NCBI GenBank assembly: GCA_022747635.1
Contig: JAKTNV010000008.1
Location: 2,790,886-2,854,885, forward strand
From: Hetaerina americana
Taxonomy: Eukaryota > Arthropoda > Insecta > Odonata > Calopterygidae
DNA length: 64,000 nt
Direction: 5' to 3'
The position numbers and the translations under genes are program-made. Positions 34,491 through 43,620 of this stretch are shown here, piece by piece. Position 1 is the stretch's first letter; the number at the start of each line of letters is the position of its first letter. The notes beneath the pieces are model-generated. The model ran no database searches, was not told where the DNA came from, and was given only the letters and a program-made list of their open reading frames with translations.

Positions 34491-34499
34491 TTAACTTTA

Positions 34500-34912
34500 C
34501 TATATGTGACTAATATTCAAGCAGTGTTTAACATTGATGTTCCATGTTTATGATGTGGAATCAATCACCCTCGCGACATCTGCCGAGCGTTGGAGATGCA
34601 GGTTCCCTTTCCGCCACACACATCCTCCGGCCGATGACAACTCTCCTCGACGCAAAATTCGACGTCGAACTGGTAAGAAGAGGCACGGAGATGGAAGGAG
34701 AGGAAAGGGGAAGTCGAGAATGTGACTGGACTGCCTCAGATGTCTCTTCTTATTATTATATCCCCACCCCTCATGATGCTTCCCACACCAAAATTCATCC
34801 CCCACTACCTTCCCTTCAAATCCAACACAATCATAGACTCCTCGCAAGTTTCGTCGTCTTAATCAACTCACGTGCATATATACATACTCGTATATACTTT
34901 TTAAGAATACAT
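34500..34912. other. Intergenic DNA, nothing recognised
   Basis: Overlapping open frames on both strands between about 34530 and 35050 have no family likeness and run into repeat sequence, so I treat them as chance. Confidence 0.4.
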
Positions 34913-34995
34913 GGGGATCGGGATTGGTGGGGTGGTTATCGTACTGGCTTCCCACCCAGAGAGCTCGGGTTCAAATCCCTTGGCGATGTTAAATA
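34913..34995 (+). repeat. tRNA-derived SINE, head part
   Basis: GGGGATCGGGATTGG starts the tRNA-like head. It continues with CGTACTGGCTTCCCACCC and the box-B match GGGTTCAAATCCC. It stops at a TA (34994-34995), exactly where the SINE tail at 37118-37351 would begin. The two parts probably belong to one SINE split by mariner material. Confidence 0.75.
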
Positions 34996-35006
34996 CTACC
35001 TTGATC
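34996..35006 (+). other. 11-bp mariner A terminal stub
   Basis: CTACCTTGATC directly after TA 34994-34995 is identical to the outermost 11 bases of mariner A copy 1 and of the right end of copy 2. The next bases are not mariner. The length is short, but the position (a TA in the SINE whose other half abuts a mariner end) makes chance less likely. Confidence 0.5.
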
Positions 35007-35079
35007 TTGACTTAAAAAGCGTGCTGTTATCGCAGAAACCTGCAGAAGAATAATCGCCATGGCGGGAGTGCATAAAATA

Positions 35080-35297
35080 CAGGGTGCATTCAAAAAATAA
35101 TGCAATGGAATTTCCCTCGCTGCTCCTATTGGTCAGAGTGGGATGGAGCCACTTGGAGTAGGTGGGGGGGAGGGAGGCTAAGCTTTGCCGCGAACCCGGT
35201 CTCATTGCTTTCCAAGCTGTGGAAGCGGCAGGACGTCAGTTATTGGGCGGCGACCGTGTCACGAACAAAGTCGAATCGAATTTTGGAACGCACCCTG
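35080..35297. mobile_element. 218-bp mariner F MITE
   Basis: The ends are inverted: CAGGGTGCATTC at 35080 (after TA 35078-35079) and GAACGCACCCTG ending at 35297. The first ~200 bp resemble the 5' UTR of the mariner at 61210 (GCTCCTATTGGTC, AAGCTTTGCC, CAAGCTGTGG, GTCAGTTATTG). The transposase gene is missing entirely. Confidence 0.75.
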
Positions 35298-35783
35298 CAT
35301 TTTGGTCACAAAAACTTCGGTTATTTCTTCAAGAGAGTACACTTATAACTTCTCAGGGATCGATGAAAAAGACGGAGGGTTATTTTTACGCGAGATGGGA
35401 AAAAGCATAGCTTTTCTATGCGAAGAGAAATTCGGCGTCTTCCGTAAGAATATAGTTTTAATTCTTGCGATAATTTTATTTTGACATTCGAACGTCATCT
35501 CTTGATTCCATATTCTCAGCCACATTGATGGCAGTACTACTGACTGCATGGAGTGTCCAACCTCGAGCCAACTATTCACCAGACGTCTTCCTTGCATTTA
35601 AGCACCCACCTAATGGTGCGTGCCACTTAATGCCTGACCAGTTTGGACGGAACTGTAGGTTAATAACCCAATGATTCACAAAGAGAGCAGGCCCGACCTA
35701 GTCTAGTCTAGAAATAATGTGAACACCTACACAAAAATGAATTCGTAAGACAGGGTATGACTAGTTCCTGAAATATATACATA
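35298..35783. other. Unassigned DNA between MITE and mariner
   Basis: No coding likeness. By the model given in the findings it is flanking DNA copied from another locus together with the mariner that follows. Confidence 0.35.
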
Positions 35784-37117
35784 CTACCTTCATCAAAAAG
35801 TTCCCGGAATAACCACCGTGTGGCGCTCCCATCGTTCCGATTTGAGTTCTGTTTTTTTTTTGTTAAATTGGTACATCTGTTGTTGATATTCCCTTTAAAT
35901 CTTAGTGTCATAACTTGACATTTGCAAAAGTTACGTAGCCAAGAGTACATCTATCTCTGTGTGTGTTGGCGATTTTTTACAATTTCAGAAATGGATTTAA
36001 ATTTGCAACAACGAACTTGTATTAAATTTTGCGTAAAAAACGGATTCAGTGGCGCACGGACGTTGGAAATGTTGGAAAAGTGTTTCGGCAACGATTCTCT
36101 AAAAAAAACGGTCGTTTACCAGTGGCACGAGCGGTTCAGAAGTGGTCGTGAGTCAATCGAAGATGATGAACGCAGTGGCAGACCATCGACATCGAAAGTC
36201 GGTGAAAAAATTGATAAAGTAAAAGAAATGTTGGTCAATAACCGCAAATTAACCATCAGAGAAATAGCGGAGGACTTGAACATTGCCTATGGATCCACCC
36301 AAGACATTGTGGTTAATGATTTGGGTTTCCGTCGTGTAGCAGCAAAGTTGGTGCCGAAAGACCTCAATTTCATGCAAAAAAGAGACCGTGTTGACGTCGC
36401 AAAAGACATGATTTGCGAGGCTGAATCCGATCCCACATTCATCAAAAGGATCATTACTGGAGACGAGACGTGGGTTTATGAGTACGACACGCAATCCAGA
36501 CATCAGGCAAGTGAATGGCGTTCACCAAATGAGCCGAGACCAAAAAAACCACGTCGTTTTCAGTCAAAAAAGAAGGCAATGCTGACGGTTTTCATGGATT
36601 ACAACGGTGTAGTGCATCATGAATTTTTGCCAGAAGGCCAGACAGTAAACAAAGAGTATTATTTGGGCGTTATGAGACGTTTGCGTGAAGCAATTCGCCG
36701 AAAGAGACCAGAAATGTGGGCAGAAAACTCGTGGATTTTGCACCATGATAACGCACCGTCGCACAGTGCTATCATTATTCGTAATTTTTTGACGAAAAAT
36801 GCAACAAATACCATCCAACAGCCACCGAATTCACCTGATTTGGCTCCCTGTGACTTCTTTCTGTTCAATCGAGTTAAAAAACCATTACGGGGAACGCGTT
36901 TTAGCAGCCGAGAGGAAGTAATGGAAAAATCGCAGGAAGCACTGATGGACATACCGAAAACCGAATATAAAAAATGTTTCGAGGATTGGATCAAGCGCTG
37001 GCATAAGTGTGTTGCAGTCGATGGGGATTACTTTGAAGGGGACAATATAGATTTAGATGAATAAACTTGTATTTTTAATTTTCTGAATGAATTCCGGGAA
37101 CTTTTTGATCAAGGTAG
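35784..37117 (+). mobile_element. Complete mariner A element
   Basis: A 1334-bp element between TA 35782-35783 and TA 37118-37119. The terminal inverted repeats are about 27 bp (CTACCTTCATCAAAAAGTTC at the left; the right end differs by G for C at position 8). It contains one intact transposase gene, a 207-bp 5' leader and a short 3' UTR. It differs from mariner A copy 1 by only a handful of bases over the shared 1.2 kb. Intact ends, an intact frame and near identity to another copy indicate recent activity. Confidence 0.97.
35991..37064 (+). CDS. Intact mariner transposase, 357 aa
   Basis: Start at 35991 (MDLNLQQRTC) follows a non-coding leader; the frame also has an upstream ATG at 35922 in that leader. 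N-terminal paired HTH: about residues 10-50 (IKFCVKNGFSGARTLEML, YQWHERFRSGRES) and about 80-112 (LTIREIAEDLNIAYGSTQD), joined by a GRPSTSK linker at 64-69. The mariner signature is KLVPKDL at 119-125. Catalytic residues are D158 (TGDETW), D253 (HHDNAPSH) and D288 (SPDLAPCD), with exactly 34 residues between the last two: the DD34D mariner type. The C-terminus contains FEDWIKRWHKC and GDYFEG. It catalyses cut-and-paste transposition in the nucleus. Length is normal for the family. Nothing in the frame looks damaged. Confidence 0.96.
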   Translation: MDLNLQQRTCIKFCVKNGFSGARTLEMLEKCFGNDSLKKTVVYQWHERFRSGRESIEDDERSGRPSTSKVGEKIDKVKEMLVNNRKLTIREIAEDLNIAYGSTQDIVVNDLGFRRVAAKLVPKDLNFMQKRDRVDVAKDMICEAESDPTFIKRIITGDETWVYEYDTQSRHQASEWRSPNEPRPKKPRRFQSKKKAMLTVFMDYNGVVHHEFLPEGQTVNKEYYLGVMRRLREAIRRKRPEMWAENSWILHHDNAPSHSAIIIRNFLTKNATNTIQQPPNSPDLAPCDFFLFNRVKKPLRGTRFSSREEVMEKSQEALMDIPKTEYKKCFEDWIKRWHKCVAVDGDYFEGDNIDLDE

Positions 37118-37351
37118 TATTTTTCAGTAGCATCTCGATCCCTACTTGAGGTGCTTTGTGGAGGGCACTTTGAGCGAGTACGCCATCCGTCGGATGGGAC
37201 GGTAAGCTGCGGATCCCTTGGCGCCTTTCATAAAGAGTGGGTTAATGCCGACGCCGGGTTTCTCTCCACCCTTCATCCTTTCCTGTCCATCCCCTATGGC
37301 GCAAATGACCTCAGCTGTCGGTCGCCTCCCCTAAATACTACTACTACTACT
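37118..37351 (+). repeat. tRNA-derived SINE, tail part
   Basis: Starts at the TA used by the mariner and continues TTTTTCAG, GTGCTTTGTGGAGGGCACTT, GGATGGGACGGTAAGCTGCG, CTTGGCGCCTTTC, GCCGACGCCGGGTTTCTC and ends with an ACT repeat (37336-37351). The tRNA-like head is not directly upstream but at 34913-34995. Confidence 0.85.
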
Positions 37352-37390
37352 TAAGAATTTATGAAAATCAAATGAATAATGAAAATGTCT

Positions 37391-38126
37391 CTGTTACCCT
37401 TGTTTTCACAGTTAGTCGAAAATGGAAATTGACGTCATCACGGAAAAAGGAATCAACATCAAGTTTTTTGGTGAGGTGCGGTAAAAGTTATCAAGAAATC
37501 ATATTACTGAAATTTTGACAGCTGATTACGGTGACAATGCTCTGAAGAAAACATCCGTTTTCAAGTGGATTAAATCAAACCAAAAAATCGAGAAAAAACT
37601 GATCGAAAATCAAAGCCATGCTACTGGTTTTCTTTGATGTCATGGTTCATCATGAATTTCTCCCTGAAGGACAAACAGTGAACGCTGAGTTCTACCTTTT
37701 AGTTCTCATCGCGTGCGACCAAATTTGACTCAAGGCGATGGATGGATTCTCAATCAAGACAATGCACCTGCACATTCAGCATTGATTGTTCGCCAGTTCC
37801 TGGCAAAAAAATTCAATCACCATCCTCTTTATTTGCCAGATCTCGCCCCCTGAGACTTTTTCCTATTCCCAAAATGGAAAAGTGCAATGAGGGGACATCA
37901 CTGGAAGATGTGGACGCAATAAAGCGAGAAACGACGAGAAAACTAAAAAGCCGAACAGCTCAGGACATCCAAGGGTGCCCTAAACTGTGGAAAGGAAGAT
38001 GGAATAATGGGCAGTACTTTGAAACGAATGGAGAGTACTTTGATGGTGACAAAATCGATGTAGACTAAAGTTTGCCAAATAAAGTTTTTATATGCCTCAG
38101 TTCGCGTATTTATTGGACAGACCTCG
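37391..38126 (+). mobile_element. Mariner B copy e, second deletion type, 5'-truncated
   Basis: Begins inside the 5' UTR (CTCTGTTACCCTTGTTTTCA), so the 5' inverted repeat is absent. The 3' terminus is at 38126 with TA at 38127-38128. Coding pieces: MEIDVITEKGINIKFF, the HTH end VFKWIKSNQKIEKKL, then WILNQDNAPAHSALIVRQFL, LYLPDLAP and a stop in place of Cys-Asp. It shares its internal deletion and most bases with the inverted copy at 25514-26366. Confidence 0.82.
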
Positions 38127-38129
38127 TAT

Positions 38130-39220
38130 TCCAAATGAAACATAACCAGCGAAAGATTACATTTCTCTCAAACAAACTTCTCATATACACTTTGCACGTG
38201 AACACTTTAGGGAAGACGTGAAAATTTCCTTCCTTGAAATTCAACGGAATCGGTCTTATTGGGAAACACCGGACACATTTCGGACCACATCCTGCCAAGT
38301 TAGAGAGCGCCCACCAACCATTTTTCAACCCGCGATTTTTCCCATATTCTCACTAGCCCGGTCCTCCCACTCCTCTCGGCTTCCGTGCCCAAATAAAAAT
38401 TGCTGACATTCCCAGGTTTCCCAAACGGGTTAGAAGAAAGGGAGTATGGGTGTTTTTTTTACGAAACGGTGTGAACTTTGCCCCGCCACGCAACATTTGA
38501 AGGGGGGTGTGCGGGCGGCCCTGAATCATCCTCCTCACTATGCTGTGGCGCTTCTTAATACCTCCAGGTTCCACCCCCCCTCCCCCCCCCGAGGCCAAAT
38601 CCCTTGGTGGAGACTGCCTCTCTTGCCCCCATCTCCCTCCGAGAGCGATTCTTTCAAAACGATTCTTCTTCCCAGGGCCCGGTTGGGGGGGGGGAGGGAA
38701 TGCTTAGGAACGAGGGACGGGGATGGTTGCAACATGGCCGAAGTGCGCACAGCGGCGGCGGTGGGGTCCATGGCAACAGGAAGCCCGCGAGATTTCCCGA
38801 CGGCGGAGCCGGGAGAGTTTTCGGGGCGATTTATTATTCAAGTCAAACAGAAAGCGAGCAGAGTTACACTCACGTGGAGGTGGATTAATCTAGTCCGGGG
38901 GGGGGGGGGAGATGCATCGCATCTGCTCACAAGCTTCACAACAATGACTCGTGTTCCCAGGCGACACAGTGGAAAGTGGTACCTCATTAACATGACTACC
39001 GCTTGGGGCGCGCTGATCAATTCACAAAGATACAGAAAATTGTGGAACGAAAGAGCAAGTGTGTGGTTGTCGTAGGTTTCCAAGGCAACGTTAGATTGTG
39101 TACGATTTGAGAGCCGTAACATTAGCGTGAGTGAATGTGCGAATTGATTAGCATTAGCGGGAAGGCAACCGCACCGCGGCGGGAAGAGCTCAGTGTCGGT
39201 GCTCGTGAATTCACTGCGCG
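38130..39220. other. GC-rich stretch, nothing supported
   Basis: From about 38440 to 39080 the DNA is GC-rich with C and G homopolymers. A 209-codon plus-strand frame (38446-39075) and shorter frames on both strands overlap it, with no family likeness. It could be a CpG-rich promoter region of an unseen gene. Confidence 0.3.
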
Positions 39221-39224
39221 CTCA

Positions 39225-39840
39225 AATTCGTCCACTGCTTCTTTCCGTACTCGGAGGTATCGCAATTCGAGGAGTGAGACTAGAGCAAGTAGAATCCTTC
39301 ATCTACTTGGGCAGCAGTATAATTTGGGATGGAACACGCTCGACCCACATCAAGCGAAGAATAGCCCAAGCAAAGAAGGCGTTCATTGGGAAGAGGCAAC
39401 TACTACTATGTTCAAAGAACATAAGATTGCAGACAAGGAAGCAGTTCGTAAAAAGGTTCGTGTGGAGCATGGTACTCTACGGATCGGAGACATGGAATAT
39501 TGGAAAAGTGGGCCAACGAAGAATGCGTAGAAGCCTTTGAAAGATGGTGCTGAAGGAAAGTGCTGAAGATTAAATGGACAGACAAAGGGAGGAACGATTA
39601 TAGAAGAGCAGAAGAGGAAAGGACGGTTTGGAGAGCCCTATGGCAAAGAAGAACTAGATGGATCGGGCATACCTTGAGGCACAATGGAGTAGTTAGAAGT
39701 GTAATAAAAGGAAAACTTGAAGGGAAGATCCCGCGAGGAAGGCCAAGAGACAAGTACATTGAGGGCAAATCAAGAATGACGTAAAACAAGTAACCTATCA
39801 GAGGGTGAGGGAATTAATACCAAATTGGAAATAACGGAGG
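39225..39840 (+). mobile_element. LINE family 2, post-RT fragment
   Basis: The frame 39193-39540 encodes VRLEQVESFIYLGSSI, IKRRIAQAKKAFIGKRQLLL and FVWSMVLYGSETWN, which follow the RT catalytic motif in RTE-like elements. A frameshift near 39540 leads to RRAEEERTVWRALWQRRTRW and IGHTLRHNGVVRSVIKGKLE. It is closely related to the minus-strand copy at 30235-30740. No 3' tail is evident. Confidence 0.8.
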
Positions 39841-41300
39841 TCTGCAGTCAACTAATCTTAGGGTTGGAATACTGATGACGGAGATTCTTTCCATTTGAAA
39901 AATTTACGGAAAACATTTTGATTTGATCCCGTGTTTTCCCATCTTCACTCACGTACCCAGTCAAAGGTCAGCGGAGTAAACGGTAACCTTCAAATCATCG
40001 CTGTGGCATTTGGCATGGGTTGATTCAAATCGAGGAAGATGCGATAGAAAAAACTAAAATTTACTTAAATTTTAAATGCAACTATAAAAATTCAAATGAA
40101 GGAAACAATTATAACAGCTGCCATGCACTACCGAATGTAATTTTTAACTACCTTTTGTTAATAATGGTTTAACATACCTCAGTAAACGCGCATGCATGTA
40201 ATATTTACGTGCAATTAACATTTAGTAACGTTTTTCATTTCCTGAAAAATGAATAAAATCAATGCAGCACCCAAATTATAAGTGTATTGCGATAAATAGA
40301 TGCATTTTCATTTCATAAGCAATTTCATTAAATAATCATTCGTTAAAATGTTGTAAAAATCATAATTGTCGTAAAAAAGTATTACGCCAGGGGATATCGG
40401 CCACTCCGCGAAAGACGGAGACTTGGGCACAATATAACCGGCACTAGTCACGCCGAAGGAGACCTGGAAGAATTTTGCTTTTGATGAAAACAATAATAAT
40501 ATGACAACAAAGGCTGATTCCCGGTGCAAATGCTTATTCTACTTTGTTTAATATTAGCGATATGTAAGCGATTGAGTTTTGTCGGGTGTAGTGACCGGAA
40601 ATCAATGCAGCCGTTCACAAAAAACTACCAGCGCATCGCTGTATTTCTGTTTCCCTGATACCAGAATCATACAGAGTCGTAGCGTTGCCCCTGTTGGTGA
40701 GGTTATTACTATTGGTGAGGTTTAAAACCATGGTTTCCTGGATAGCTTTACGATAACTTATTCTTGAAAGACAAGTATCCATCAACAAACATGTTTCCAT
40801 CAACAAAACTCATGACACTGTTTATGCAAACAACAATCCTTTGAAAAATTATTCATTGAGTGAATATTTGAACTTCCATAATGAAGCACATTACCTTTTC
40901 GGCTGTATTTCAGAGATTATATTTTACCGTATTATTTGCACAAGATCATACATGCGAAACGTGCGCCTGTACATGTACACTGTCACCGTCACTGGCAAAC
41001 GATTTTTTAGCAACTGAGGAATCTAATGCATTTGAGGCGTCATTCACTTTATAGCAAGGTTTGCAAACCTGCATTCAGTCCGAGGATGTATTCCCAATTC
41101 TTCGATGGTTGATTCGGATTTCTTGAAAATAGTTCATTCCTCGAATGAAACGATTGTCCACAAAGGAAATTAACGTACAAAATCGCCTTAGCACCATTCT
41201 CACATCATCTGACAGCGCAACGCAATCGGACAAGTAAATCCAAACGGAAGGTATCAACTGTCGGAGAACATAGAGTGCAAAGAAAGCTTCCGCGGTGACA
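39841..41300. other. Long AT-rich stretch, one exon-like island
   Basis: No transposon-like sequence was recognised in about 1.4 kb. The only unusual part is the 78-bp GC-rich, splice-site-flanked segment at 40386-40463 on the minus strand. Confidence 0.35.
40386..40463 (-). other. Possible host exon
   Basis: On the minus strand TTCTTCCAG precedes a 78-bp segment that ends before GTAATA, so acceptor and donor consensus dinucleotides bracket it. The segment is exactly 26 codons without a stop, is GC-richer than its surroundings and reads VSFGVTSAGYIVPKSPSF then AEWPISPG. I do not recognise the protein. The splice signals are weak and short open segments are common, so this is only a candidate. 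Confidence 0.2.
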
Positions 41301-41301
41301 G

Positions 41302-41425
41302 ATGCAAGGATGTTTGGGCTACTCCAGCGGCCTTGCATCTGAATGGATAACTGTTTCGCTGGTGTTATCAGTCAGCGTCTTCAATTCAAGCGAATTCCTC
41401 GTTCAGCAAGGCCGCTGGAGGAGCC
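41302..41425. repeat. Overlapping alternative hairpins
   Basis: GATGCAAGG (41302-41310) pairs perfectly with CCTTGCATC (41332-41340). The segment 41318-41337 (GGCTACTCCAGCGGCCTTGC) also pairs with 41407-41425 (CAAGGCCGCTGGAGGAGCC) with a mismatch. The two structures share bases and cannot form together. Confidence 0.65.
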
Positions 41426-41670
41426 AGAAGAACATGGCATTTCCGGAAGATATGAATAAGGCCAGGAGCGTTTTATGAGATAAAATGGAAAACATAATCA
41501 AATCAAAGCTAAGTAAATTAGAGTTTGTCGAAATATTATTACGATGAATTCGAAGAAGAATAGACAAGTGGATGTAGGAGATGATGACAGGCAATGCAGG
41601 CCTTTAATTTGCGGAGGGTAGTCTTATGCATTGAAAACACGTACTCACACGGATAGAGAGAAAAGGAAAA

Positions 41671-41706
41671 GGGATAGAAATTCCAAAAAAGGGCAGCGAA
41701 GAATGT
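41671..41706 (+). repeat. 34-bp exact repeat, copy 2
   Basis: Second copy of the segment at 27606-27640. The flanks differ immediately on the right, although ATGTTTGGGCTAC, which follows copy 1, occurs nearby at 41311. Confidence 0.8.
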
Positions 41707-41929
41707 GGAAGGGTACGGAATTCCAGCAGAGAAAAGTTTCCTTGAAGGTGAATTAGTCTTATTTAGACTTTTCCCTCATCCGCCTTACGCGTATTATGTT
41801 CCTGAATCTGATTTAATCACTAATTACTGTTATTAAAGTGTACCCGCAATTACGATCAGTTCCCGTCAGCCTACGAAATTTTCAACCTATTATATTTGTT
41901 TATAACCATAAACACAGTAATCAACCCGA

Positions 41930-42195
41930 AGGCCTGATTAGTAGGTGATGGTAGGGATCGCCCAGTACCTAAGAAATCTAAGCCCTATACGGCGTGTGAA
42001 ATTCACACATCAGGGTAGGGGGGCCAGTTCCTTTCCCTGTGCCGGTTATGGTTTCCCAGGAAAATCTTTTTAAAAAAATCACTTTTTAGCTTGGGTGGAG
42101 CTGCAGGTGCCCAGAGTGCCTTGCCCTGAAATCGAACCAGGAACCCTCCGTTCAGCAGTCCGACGCTCTACCCCCTGGACTACCGCGACCCACAT
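41930..42195 (-). repeat. Probable tRNA-derived SINE
   Basis: The minus strand starts with a tRNA-like head: GGGTCGCGGTAGTCCAGGGG, GTAGAGCGTCGGAC, then the box-B match GGTTCGATTTC near 42130. A tail continues through GGGAAACCATAACCGGCACA and GGGCGATCCCTACCATCACC. The anticodon stem does not pair properly, so this is a SINE head, not a working tRNA. I see no second full copy in the window. Confidence 0.45.
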
Positions 42196-42349
42196 ATTTT
42201 TTTATATACACCAGAAAAACAATCACATGGCGAACACATATTCAGTCACTTGGAAATAGATATAAGGAAAAGGGCTAAGGACTAACATAAAAGACGAACA
42301 CAGGAATGGTGGGGAAGACGGAATCGGGCGGATTAAAAGCGCAAAAACG

Positions 42350-42425
42350 TTTCCTTGACCGGGATTCGAACCACGGATCTACAGAACAGATGTATCATAC
42401 AAGCCACGGCAATTCCCATAAATTG
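42350..42425 (-). repeat. tRNA-like sequence (Arg-TCT-like), SINE or pseudogene
   Basis: The minus strand reads CCGTGGCTTGTATGATAC (box-A region), an ATCT/AGAT anticodon stem with a 7-nt GTTCTGT loop (TCT anticodon), and the box B GGTTCGAATCCCGG. The acceptor stem does not close well, so a tRNA pseudogene or SINE head is more likely than a functional tRNA. Confidence 0.45.
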
Positions 42426-42429
42426 AAGG

Positions 42430-43035
42430 CATCTTGAGGTTTCAACCATTGTTCTACAATGGTCAAGTCGTGGAATTAAATTTGTGGCTGGACATACTTG
42501 CAGTGTTATGGACGCATGTACCCAGGGAAAAGTATTAATTTAACCATGCATTCATGAATGCATTCCTAAATCATTTATTTACTCCTTAGTTTATTAATCA
42601 TCGAATTCACAAAGTCCTCGCCAATCCACTCTCATCATTATCCCCCATCCCTATGGCTGAATCTTTGTTTTAATCCACCCGGTTTTAATTGCACCTGCCG
42701 ACCTTTTGGGCCTCGGCTTCATTGCGCAACGCTCGGGACTCGAATTGCTTATTGCGAGCGTAAGGGGGAGAGTAACGCCATTCAAGAGGGGCTAAACATC
42801 CGGCCAGTGAGACCGTCGTCCAGCCACCACGGGGCGTTATCAACCCGTGCATCCTTCCATCACCACGGACGGAGCGGCAGGAGAGCAGGGAGAGAAGATT
42901 GCGAGCAGGGGTCTCAACCACCTGGGAGCAAATTATCACTACACAGCCGCTTCGGAAACACGCATCTCCTCCAAATTATTTCATGTTTCAAACATAATTG
43001 TATAACATTGTATATATCATACCATGCACAGTTAT
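42430..43035. other. Intergenic DNA, nothing recognised
   Basis: A GC-richer patch at 42690-42950 has open frames on both strands without family likeness. Confidence 0.35.
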
Positions 43036-43125
43036 ATACCCGAGGGTCGATAGGGTAGCTCACTCAGTACTCTGCCTAAAGGCGCGTGTATGAGTTACTC
43101 ATCTGGGTTCCCGGCACCCAATGTA
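43036..43125 (+). repeat. Weak tRNA-like SINE fragment
   Basis: GGGTAGCTCACTCAGTA resembles box A and GGGTTCCCGGC partly resembles box B. The following CCGTTAAGCTGC recalls the GACGTTAAGC block in the body of the ACT-tailed SINE. Too diverged to be sure. Confidence 0.3.
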
Positions 43126-43620
43126 TCCGTTAAGCTGCAAATTCAATGTTTTCAATATTTCTAAAGTGACTTCGGTTTCTTACTATTATGATTTCTGATT
43201 GTTCGGGGAAAGAATGAGTATTTGTATCTATCTTTACTGGAATCTATCTCCCTTATTTTATCTTTGTGGTCTGATCTACATAAGTAGTGTGGGGCCATTA
43301 TAATCCTTTCAGTGTCATAGTTAAACCCGTTTGTTCTGAACCTTTCTAAAAGTCTAAGTCTCGCTTGTTCTCTCCGCACTTCAAGTGGTTCCCAGTCTAA
43401 ATCCCCTAAGAGACCTGTCACACTTGTGTTCTTATCATAACAATTTTGAACGAATCTAGCGGATTTTCTCTGGACTTTGTCTAATTCTTTTTGCCAAATT
43501 TTCTCCCAAGATCCCAAATACTTGCATATTCCGAATGAGGTCTAACTAGAGCAAAATAACACATCTCTTTAACTTTTTCATCACATTTTCCCACCACCCG
43601 TTTTATGAAGCCAAGTTTCT

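Noticed and set aside
34534..35053. Two overlapping plus-strand frames of 63 and 169 codons
   Set aside because: They run through a SINE head and the mariner stub, overlap a minus-strand frame, and have no motif.
38446..39075. 209-codon plus-strand frame in GC-rich DNA
   Set aside because: GC-rich composition suppresses stops, several other frames are open in the same place, and the peptide is low-complexity without motif.
42350..42425. Functional tRNA-Arg gene
   Set aside because: Box B and anticodon loop are good but the acceptor stem does not close, so it is listed as tRNA-like repeat only.
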